A stretch of 5,013 bases of DNA from Oligoflexia bacterium. Lineage in GTDB: Bacteria > Bdellovibrionota > JAFGOL01. Below, one piece after another: positions 1 through 5,013 of the stretch. Numbering within the stretch: the first letter of the stretch is position 1; each line of letters opens with the position of its first letter. The position numbers and the translations under genes are program-made. The DNA lies in contig JAFGOL010000079.1 in the NCBI GenBank assembly GCA_016926495.1, positions 1 to 5,013 of the forward strand, read 5' to 3'. A model generated the notes under the pieces. That model was given only the letters and a program-made list of their open reading frames with translations, was not told where the DNA came from and did not search any database.

Positions 1-1914
1 ACTGTACGTTTTCCTGTACGTGAGCCTTTCACCTTCAAGGTCTGTCGTGTCATGCCATTCGTAACTGAAGCTTGCTTCCCTTCCTTTTTTAAGTCCGCCG
101 ACGTTATGGGTTACTACCAGCGTACCCATCCACAGGGCCTCGGCGTCCGTAAGGCCGCAGGGTTCGTACCTGGATGTAACGTGCAAAAGGTCGGAACCCC
201 CCATGTATATTCTTACAAGGGGGCTGTTGAGCGCGAAAAACGCGAATCCGTCAAGATTGCGCGCCAGCTTCGTTGTTTGCTTTTCGAGCTTTTCGTAAAA
301 CCTGTCGCCCGGAAGTGGGCTGCCTATTACAATAAGAAGTTCATTTCGTTCCTTTACTATATGGTGGGCTTCGCTGATAACAAGTTCAAGATTTTTCTGG
401 TCGGTCATTCTCCCTACGCTCATATGTATAAACCTTTCATTGTCATCCCACAGTTCGGGGCTGTCGGGGAATACCTCCATGAGGGTTATCCTGCGCAGGT
501 GTTTTTTTATTACCGTAAACTCCTCGATGGGCGTTTTGTGGCTGAAATTGATCCCCTTGGGAAACTGCGGCTGAATTTCCCTTTTTATGTAAGGGATTGT
601 TTCCCCGGGATTTCTCCACTCAACTGATTCAGGCGCGTAAACCATCTGTTTCAGGATATACAGGTCCCTGGCGTGTTTGCTTACCGAAAGCCCGTTCAGT
701 ATGCCCACAACGTTCGCGTATTTCTGAAGTTCCTCAAGGTCGTTGTTTGAAACATACAGCGGGAACCTTTTTGCTTCCTCCCTGCCGAACTTCATTCCGA
801 TGGTTGAAAAAAGCCTGTTCATTCTTTTTCTTATGCTGTTGACTGAAAAATATCCGGCGGAGAAAACATCTTCATCGCTATGATCCTGTATCCTGTTCAT
901 AAGGTCGAGCCTGCTTTGCCTGATTTCCCCGGCGTATCCCGGGCTTACCGTTGTGCAGCTTATGCCTGTCCTTTCCCTGTTCAGCTTCAGGGTAGCCTGC
1001 AGCATGTTGCCCACGCCCCAGTATTCATGGGTTTTGTACGCTATAAAATAATTTTCAATGGTTGTAACCGGAAGGTTCAGCCTTATAGCCAAATGCTCAA
1101 CCGCGGTTTTTCTTATATACCCGTCTTTTGTGATAAGGCCCATCAGACCCTGGTATCCGAAGTTATGGCCTATCCCGACCGGCAGCAGTTCATTACAGTA
1201 AAAACCGGCGAGCCCGCAATGGTAATCGTTCAGTATGGCTACGTCCGCGTTGATTGAACTGTAAATTTTGGCGACTATCTGGGAAAAGATCACGAACGCC
1301 CGCTCTTCCACCGGACTGAGCGCCCATGTGACATTGTGTATATTTATAGGATAGAATTTGGCCTTGTTTATCCTGACCGCCGCGGGAGTCAGTCCGTAAG
1401 GGTCGGCGTTTTTTCCGAAAAGATCATTCCAGGCGTCGCTGACAAGCAGGAATTGTTCTCCGAAGGTGGTCTTTCCGGAATAAACCTCAACGGTATAACG
1501 TTCGTTGTCATAAATGCTGAAAAAGGTTTCCCTGTATTGTAAAAACCTGTCTTTTACAAGCTGGTCAAGATTTTTAGCGCCAGAAGCAAGGGGAATAAAC
1601 GGCGAGATGTTCACGATGTTGAACTGAAAATCGCGGTCTCCCCCGAACTTGTAAAGGGCGTCCGAAAGCTCCGGTATTACCACCCCCATTCCCCCGGCCT
1701 TGCCGATTTTAAATTCCTTGAACCTTTCGTTATTTGAAAAGTAGATTATACCGCCTTCCCATCCCGCGTTGATAATACGTTTGAACTTGTTCAGAGATAT
1801 GTCGCAGATGCTTTTGGTAAGCTCAAGCAACCTTCTTTTTTCGTCCATCCGAGCCTGTGCTATTTTAGCGTTGATGTTCGGATGCAGGTCGTACTTGTGT
1901 TGAATGCTGCTCAT
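1..1914 (-). CDS. glgA: Glycogen/starch synthase, GT5 family (C-terminus beyond the window)
   Basis: Transfers glucose from ADP- or UDP-glucose to the non-reducing end of an alpha-1,4-glucan; cytoplasmic, glycogen synthesis. I translated the minus strand by hand: 638 codons with no stop, running off the left edge. Family motifs appear in order: K72-AGGMG (the KTGGL-type nucleotide-sugar loop), LNDYHCGL around 228-235 (counterpart of HDW.AGL), TTVSPGYAGEI 321-331, ILNG 405-408, WRNP 433-436, GRMTDQK 501-507 (catalytic Arg/Lys, as in E. coli R300/K305) and EPCGLT 584-589, followed by GTLVV and VGGL. E. coli GlgA has about 100 residues after EPCG, so roughly 50 codons are probably missing here. 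It is longer than the usual 480-500 residues: the KxGG loop lies at 72 rather than about 15, and the spacing from TVSP to ILNG is about 50 residues larger. The only plausible start is ATG at 1914; an AAAGGAGA Shine-Dalgarno lies unusually far upstream (16 nt gap). Donor sugar specificity cannot be read from sequence. Confidence 0.9.
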   Translation of the reverse strand, partial: MSSIQHKYDLHPNINAKIAQARMDEKRRLLELTKSICDISLNKFKRIINAGWEGGIIYFSNNERFKEFKIGKAGGMGVVIPELSDALYKFGGDRDFQFNIVNISPFIPLASGAKNLDQLVKDRFLQYRETFFSIYDNERYTVEVYSGKTTFGEQFLLVSDAWNDLFGKNADPYGLTPAAVRINKAKFYPINIHNVTWALSPVEERAFVIFSQIVAKIYSSINADVAILNDYHCGLAGFYCNELLPVGIGHNFGYQGLMGLITKDGYIRKTAVEHLAIRLNLPVTTIENYFIAYKTHEYWGVGNMLQATLKLNRERTGISCTTVSPGYAGEIRQSRLDLMNRIQDHSDEDVFSAGYFSVNSIRKRMNRLFSTIGMKFGREEAKRFPLYVSNNDLEELQKYANVVGILNGLSVSKHARDLYILKQMVYAPESVEWRNPGETIPYIKREIQPQFPKGINFSHKTPIEEFTVIKKHLRRITLMEVFPDSPELWDDNERFIHMSVGRMTDQKNLELVISEAHHIVKERNELLIVIGSPLPGDRFYEKLEKQTTKLARNLDGFAFFALNSPLVRIYMGGSDLLHVTSRYEPCGLTDAEALWMGTLVVTHNVGGLKKGREASFSYEWHDTTDLEGERLTYRKTYS

Positions 1915-1943
1915 AACAGTAGAAACGTCTCTCCTTTGTTCAT
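1911..1943 (-). other. Ten-codon upstream reading frame overlapping the glgA start (possible leader peptide)
   Basis: On the minus strand an ATG at 1943-1941 opens a frame MNKGETFLLL. Its TGA stop (1913-1911) overlaps the glgA ATG (1914-1912) in an ATGA arrangement. The AAAGGAGA sequence that should serve glgA lies inside this short frame. I see no clear Shine-Dalgarno in front of its own ATG, so translation is uncertain. If translated, it would couple ribosomes onto glgA and explain the poor spacing of the glgA ribosome binding site. Chance occurrence is quite possible for so short a frame. Confidence 0.2.
1930..1937 (-). promoter_or_regulatory. Shine-Dalgarno-like AAAGGAGA for glgA, unusually distant
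   Basis: Minus-strand AAAGGAGA, the only purine-rich anti-16S match near the glgA start. The gap from GGAG to the ATG is 16 nt, compared with the usual 5-9. No ATG, GTG or TTG lies in the glgA frame at a better distance, so the start remains ATG 1914. Confidence 0.5.
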
Positions 1944-1978
1944 TATTGATGATCCGGGCACACAGCCGCCAATCACTT

Positions 1979-2007
1979 AAAATAGCAAAAAAAGCCTGCT
2001 ATTTCCA
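1979..2007 (-). promoter_or_regulatory. Weak candidate promoter for glgA
   Basis: Reading the minus strand, TGGAAA (2007-2002, 4 of 6 matches to TTGACA) is followed after 17 nt by TATTTT (1984-1979, 4 of 6 matches to TATAAT). This would give a leader of roughly 60 nt before the glgA ATG. Both boxes are poor and overlap the inverted repeat at 1980-2004, so this is only the best of several weak options. Confidence 0.2.
1980..2004. repeat. 8-bp inverted repeat in the divergent intergenic region
   Basis: AAATAGCA (1980-1987) and TGCTATTT (1997-2004) are perfect reverse complements separated by 9 nt (an A-run then GCC). The element lies upstream of glgA, so it could be an operator for a dimeric regulator or a hairpin in the glgA leader. 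The stem is AT-rich and lacks a good downstream U-tract, so it does not look like an intrinsic terminator. Confidence 0.4.
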
Positions 2008-2048
2008 GAGGTTTTGAACTGCCCGGCCAAATACTTTGCAAATTACGT

Positions 2049-2054
2049 TTGACA
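2049..2054 (+). promoter_or_regulatory. Perfect TTGACA hexamer without a well-spaced -10 box
   Basis: An exact sigma-70-type -35 hexamer on the plus strand. At 17-18 nt downstream there are only AAAATA/AAATAA sequences, and the good TATAAT at 2092 is 37 nt away. It may belong to a second weak upstream promoter for the dksA operon or be coincidental. Confidence 0.25.
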
Positions 2055-2068
2055 AATACCGATTTAGA

Positions 2069-2097
2069 TTCAAAATAACTCCGGCTTTTATTATAAT
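2069..2097 (+). promoter_or_regulatory. Probable sigma-70-type promoter of the dksA-priA operon
   Basis: A perfect TATAAT -10 box at 2092-2097 is preceded, after a 17-nt spacer, by TTCAAA at 2069-2074 (4 of 6 matches to TTGACA). Transcription would start near 2104, giving a leader of about 33 nt before the dksA ATG. This is the only strong -10 box close to the first gene of the rightward operon, and no promoter-like gap exists between the later genes. Confidence 0.55.
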
Positions 2098-2124
2098 ATT
2101 ACATGAATTTAAAAACCGTAAAGC

Positions 2125-2129
2125 AGGAG
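2125..2129 (+). promoter_or_regulatory. Ribosome binding site that fixes the dksA start
   Basis: AGGAG at 2125-2129 lies 7 nt before ATG 2137, ideal spacing. The in-frame GTG at 2131 is only 1 nt away from it and is therefore unlikely to be the start. Confidence 0.8.
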
Positions 2130-2136
2130 TGTGACT

Positions 2137-2550
2137 ATGGCCGAAAAGAAAACGAACCTCAAAAAGTTCAAGGAGATCCTGGTTGACCTTAAAGCATCCC
2201 TGGAAAAGGATCTCGGGACCGTGTTACCTGTTAAATCCCACGAAAATAATTCCTTCGCGGACGCTAATGATCTTGCCACGCACGACACGGATGTAAGTAA
2301 CGAGATGACCGTAAAAAATATTAAGATGGAAAAGTACAGGGAAGTTATGGAAGCCCTGGCCAAGCTGGATGCCGGTGAATACGGTTTATGCGAGGAATGC
2401 GGGGTTGAAATTACTCAAAAGCGCCTTGAAGCGTACCCGACATCCCGTTTATGTGTTTCCTGCCAGGAAGAGCTTGAAAGAGAGATGAAAACCAAAAACA
2501 TTATTGCCTCATCCAAAATGGCGGCAGGTAACAAAAACGAGGTTGAATAG
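2137..2550 (+). CDS. dksA: DksA/TraR-family zinc-finger RNA polymerase regulator
   Basis: Members of this family bind in the RNA polymerase secondary channel and alter initiation, in E. coli together with ppGpp; DksA also helps prevent transcription from blocking replication. The 137-residue protein has a charged helical N-terminus (1-40), a DANDLA segment at 42-47 matching the DxxDxA tip of the E. coli DksA coiled coil (D71/D74/A76), a second helix (about 53-78), and a C-terminal zinc finger C85-x2-C88-x17-C106-x2-C109 with the exact family spacing. It is slightly shorter than E. coli DksA (151). ATG 2137 is chosen over GTG 2131 because of the AGGAG at 2125. It is first in an operon with the genes at 2553 and 3471. 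From memory of E. coli DksA, the ppGpp-contacting K98, R129 and K139 align with E69, Y100 and Q110 here, so ppGpp response may differ. It could be a DksA-like paralogue rather than the strict orthologue. Confidence 0.87.
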   Translation: MAEKKTNLKKFKEILVDLKASLEKDLGTVLPVKSHENNSFADANDLATHDTDVSNEMTVKNIKMEKYREVMEALAKLDAGEYGLCEECGVEITQKRLEAYPTSRLCVSCQEELEREMKTKNIIASSKMAAGNKNEVE

Positions 2551-2552
2551 AC

Positions 2553-3467
2553 TTGCTTTCAGTCCTTTTAATTTTGCTTATCAATAGCGGTTACGGGGTG
2601 ATCCTGCCCCCCTCCTATGTACTCGGCAAGTTTCAGGAAACCCGTCTGGGCGTCGGGTCCATCAAATTGAAGCAGCAGGTTATAGAGGGAAACAATGATT
2701 TTACCTTTACGGAGACCATATGGTACAAGGCGGGCGACAGGTTCAGGGTTTACGTGGAAAAGGACAGTGACGCCATACTGTTTATAAGGCAGGGAAAGGA
2801 GTGCACCGCCATAACCGCAAGCTCAACAATAACCGCTGATGATCTGTGTAACGGCTTTGAAAATAATTTTTTTTACAGTACGGTATTTTCCCACGGAAAT
2901 TTTCCCTCTTTTCTTAAATCCTTCAGGATAGAATACCCGGTGGAATCCGATCATCTCGGAAGGCCGGACAAAAACTACAAGGACCCTGAGGGTTCTTTTA
3001 TTTTAAGGAATGACACAACCCCCATATATGTAATAGGTATCACAAAAAGCATGTACCGCAGCGCCCTTTCCGGCGCGAAAAGTGAAAAACCCGGAGAACT
3101 GGGAGACAGGTTTTTAAAGGAGATTAAAAACGAGGCTCCTCAAATCTGGCTTGATAAAAAGGATTTTTCCCCGGTCAGGATTTACGGAAAAAGCAAAAAA
3201 GACGGTTCGGAAACCGAGACAGAGATCCTTTTTAAATCATATAAAACGGACATTAACGAAGTGCCGTACGCGGCCTCGATAGAGGTTTACTACAGGGGTG
3301 AGAGGTCACTCTCATACGGGATAAGGGATTTCGAGACCAAAAAGGACCTTAATGATCAGCTTTTCGATGTAGCGGCGTACAGGAAAAAGTTCCCCAGGAC
3401 CATAAACGCCGACGAGCTCGATAAAGACAAAACAAGGCTGCTTGAATATCTGAAAGCTTACAGATAG
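2553..3467 (+). CDS. Probable exported protein of unknown function, weakly LolA/RseB-like
   Basis: I do not recognise a specific family. The 304-residue product begins with a hydrophobic stretch (residues 2-18, rich in Leu, Ile and Val) consistent with a signal peptide or membrane anchor, although the usual positive charges at the N-terminus are absent. The rest is polar and looks beta-rich, with alternating patterns such as TIWYKAGDRFRVYVE (55-69), then IWLDKKDFSPVRIYGK (198-213), ASIEVYYRGE (241-250) and a late LNDQLFDV (266-273). An 'IWLDKKDFSPVRI' strand followed by a late 'LFDV' is reminiscent of LolA/RseB-like lipoprotein-binding folds; this is impression, not a match. Two Cys (84, 99) could form a disulfide if exported. 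The start is TTG 2553: a TGA in this frame at 2544 excludes anything upstream, and GAGG at 2539-2542 sits 10 nt away. It lies 2 nt after dksA and 3 nt before priA, so it is probably translated by coupling. Confidence 0.75.
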   Translation: MLSVLLILLINSGYGVILPPSYVLGKFQETRLGVGSIKLKQQVIEGNNDFTFTETIWYKAGDRFRVYVEKDSDAILFIRQGKECTAITASSTITADDLCNGFENNFFYSTVFSHGNFPSFLKSFRIEYPVESDHLGRPDKNYKDPEGSFILRNDTTPIYVIGITKSMYRSALSGAKSEKPGELGDRFLKEIKNEAPQIWLDKKDFSPVRIYGKSKKDGSETETEILFKSYKTDINEVPYAASIEVYYRGERSLSYGIRDFETKKDLNDQLFDVAAYRKKFPRTINADELDKDKTRLLEYLKAYR

Positions 3468-3470
3468 GAT

Positions 3471-5013
3471 ATGTATTATTATAATGTAGCTCCCTCACGT
3501 CCTTTTTCAGAGGCCCTTGCGTACGATTTTGACAGGCTTTTGCCTGTTGGCTGCAAGGTTGAAATACCCCTGGGCAATTCCGCCTGTTACGGTTACGTTA
3601 TTGAAAAACTGGATGAAAAGCCGGAAGCTTTTAAGACTAAAACAATTACACGGGTTGCCGACGAGAGGGTGTATTTCCATCCGGAAAATCTGGTTTTTTA
3701 CAAGTGGGTATCGGATTATTACCATTACCCGCTGGGAGAAACGCTTTCCCATATAACGCCGTCGTATAAATCTAAAAAACCTCGAAAAATAACCGAAACC
3801 GTTGTAACGGATATTGAAATTCAGGGGCCGCTTTTCGATTTTACCGACGAACAAAAATCGGCCTTTTCAAGGCTTACCGACCCTGAAAACCGGGAAAAAT
3901 TCAGGGGCAGGAACCTGCTTCACGGGGTTACGGGCAGCGGTAAGACCGAGGTATATATAGAAGTTATCAAGGAAACAATACGCGAAGGAAAGGACGTAAT
4001 AGTAATTGTCCCGGAGATTTCGCTTACCCCGCAGCTTGTCAAAAGAATATCCGCGCATTTCAGGGGTGAGGTTTCAATACTGCACAGCGGTATAACCCCA
4101 GGGCAAAGATACACGAACTGGATGAACCTTGCCTCCGGCAAAAGCAGGCTTGTGATAGGTGCAAGGTCGGCGATATTTTCTCCGCTGAAAAATCTTGGGC
4201 TGATAATTGTAGACGAGGAGCACGATCAGTCCTTCAAGCAGGATGACAGGTTGAGGTACAATGCCCGCGATCTTGCGCTTGTGCTGGGAAAGATTTTTTC
4301 AGCCCGGGTTATACTTTCTTCGGCAACGCCGAGTACTGAAACGTATTATAATTGCACCAGGCATAAGTATGACTACGCCAGCATAAGCAAGAGGGTGCTC
4401 GGGCTTTGCCTTCCTTCGTCGGTAATTGTGGACATGAAAAAAACAAGCCTCGCGGGCAGGAACGTTTCGGAAGAGCTTGCGTCAAGGATAGACGATAAAC
4501 TGAAAAAGTCCGAACAGGTTATTATATACATAAACCGCAGGGGATACGCCAGCACGGTGATATGCAGGGACTGCGGTTATAACTTTAAATGTCCCCGCTG
4601 CTCAATCACCCTTACGGAGCACAGGGAACAGGGCCTTCTGCTATGCCATTACTGCGGTCACCAGCGCAAGCTGCCGGATTACTGTAATGTCTGCCACAGC
4701 GACAATCTTTATTCCGCGGGCCTTGGTACGGAAAGGGTTTATGATGATATTCAGTCGCTTTTTACCGGCGCGAGGCTGCTCAGGATGGACAGCGACTCCG
4801 TAAAAGGCAGGAACGAACTGGCACAATGCCTTGATCTTATTAACAGGAAGGAAGTGGATATAATAGTGGGTACGCAGATACTTGGCAAGGGCCATGACTT
4901 TCCCGGCGTTACCCTGGTCGGAATTATCAACGCCGATCACTCGCTGCAATTGCCGGATTTTCGCGCGTCAGAGAGGACATTCCAGCAGATCATGCAGGTA
5001 AGCGGAAGGGCGG
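3471..5013 (+). CDS. priA: Primosomal protein N' / replication restart helicase PriA (C-terminus beyond the window)
   Basis: PriA recognises stalled forks and D-loops, unwinds the lagging strand with 3'-5' polarity and reloads the replicative helicase. The 514 codons present show an N-terminal 3'-end-binding domain (about 1-98; RPF at 10-12, VGCKVEIPLG at 26-35), Walker A GVTGSGKT 152-159, VPEISLTPQ 180-188, Walker B DEEH 248-251, RYNARD 262-267, SATPS 284-288, NRRGYA 355-360, GTQILGKGH 467-475 and the start of the last motif, QVSGRA, at the window edge. Eight zinc-binding Cys (365, 368, 374, 377, 392, 395, 405, 408) have the same spacing as in E. coli PriA (435 to 478). Walker A lies about 70 residues earlier than in E. 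coli; the missing part corresponds to the winged-helix domain. The start ATG is 3 nt after the upstream stop with only AGG as a Shine-Dalgarno, implying translational coupling. About 200 residues are expected beyond the window. Confidence 0.97.
   Translation, partial: MYYYNVAPSRPFSEALAYDFDRLLPVGCKVEIPLGNSACYGYVIEKLDEKPEAFKTKTITRVADERVYFHPENLVFYKWVSDYYHYPLGETLSHITPSYKSKKPRKITETVVTDIEIQGPLFDFTDEQKSAFSRLTDPENREKFRGRNLLHGVTGSGKTEVYIEVIKETIREGKDVIVIVPEISLTPQLVKRISAHFRGEVSILHSGITPGQRYTNWMNLASGKSRLVIGARSAIFSPLKNLGLIIVDEEHDQSFKQDDRLRYNARDLALVLGKIFSARVILSSATPSTETYYNCTRHKYDYASISKRVLGLCLPSSVIVDMKKTSLAGRNVSEELASRIDDKLKKSEQVIIYINRRGYASTVICRDCGYNFKCPRCSITLTEHREQGLLLCHYCGHQRKLPDYCNVCHSDNLYSAGLGTERVYDDIQSLFTGARLLRMDSDSVKGRNELAQCLDLINRKEVDIIVGTQILGKGHDFPGVTLVGIINADHSLQLPDFRASERTFQQIMQVSGRA

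Noticed and set aside
52..1542. Series of plus-strand open frames at 52-627, 597-842, 880-1257 and 1336-1542
   Set aside because: They lie antisense to the continuous 638-codon glgA frame, which contains ordered GT5 motifs. Their translations show no family motifs and they have no consistent ribosome binding sites.
1980..2004. Inverted repeat as an intrinsic terminator
   Set aside because: The stem is AT-rich, no proper T-run follows on either strand, and it sits between divergent gene starts where no transcript is expected to end.
2131..2136. GTG at 2131 as the dksA start
   Set aside because: Only 1 nt separates it from the AGGAG; ATG 2137 has ideal 7-nt spacing.
2109..2363. Minus-strand open frame opposite dksA
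   Set aside because: It is antisense to the complete, motif-bearing DksA homologue; its hydrophobic look comes from the complement of Lys/Glu-rich codons.
3507..4949. Minus-strand frames opposite priA (3507-3854, 3867-4058, 3920-4141, 4373-4555, 4641-4949) and the plus-strand frame at 3517-3756
   Set aside because: All overlap the uninterrupted priA frame, which carries every expected helicase and zinc motif.
1..5013. Mobile element, CRISPR array, tRNA/rRNA, toxin-antitoxin or defence system
   Set aside because: I saw no transposase or integrase motifs, no regularly spaced repeats, no cloverleaf, and no small paired genes; nearly all the window is accounted for by four housekeeping-type genes.

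Overview
This 5 kb window looks like ordinary chromosomal DNA from a free-living bacterium. Two oppositely directed transcription units start from one shared intergenic region of about 220 bp. The presence of PriA and a DksA-family protein is bacterial. A LolA-like exported protein would suggest an outer membrane, but that rests on an uncertain family call. Base composition is moderate, and AGG (Arg) and ATA (Ile) codons are common. The proteins are recognisable but fairly divergent from the Escherichia coli ones I can recall, which suggests a phylum far from the model Proteobacteria. The sequence alone does not let me name it. No mobile element, CRISPR array, tRNA or rRNA was seen.

Left part (1-1914, minus strand): one long open frame without a stop runs off the left edge. 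It encodes most of a GT5-family glycogen/starch synthase (GlgA-like). It carries the KxGG loop, a TTVSP motif, a GRMTDQK motif and the EPCGLT motif in the expected order. It is longer than usual, with about 55 extra N-terminal residues and internal insertions.

Intergenic part (1915-2136): divergent control region. It holds a good TATAAT -10 box for the rightward unit, a strong ribosome binding site for its first gene, an unpaired TTGACA hexamer, an 8-bp inverted repeat, and a ten-codon upstream reading frame whose stop overlaps the glgA start codon.

Right part (2137-5013, plus strand): three tightly packed genes with gaps of 2 and 3 nt, almost certainly an operon. They are a DksA/TraR-type zinc-finger RNA polymerase regulator (complete), an unrecognised probably exported protein with weak LolA/RseB-like character (complete, TTG start), and the replication-restart helicase PriA (first 514 codons, cut at the right edge). 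A DksA homologue and PriA together make functional sense, since both are known to limit the damage of replication-transcription conflicts. The middle protein is not obviously connected to that job.

I found no convincing new multi-gene system. The points most worth a second look are the unusual architecture of the glycogen synthase, the apparent absence of the winged-helix domain in PriA, the loss of recalled ppGpp-binding residues in the DksA homologue, and the unknown gene between dksA and priA.
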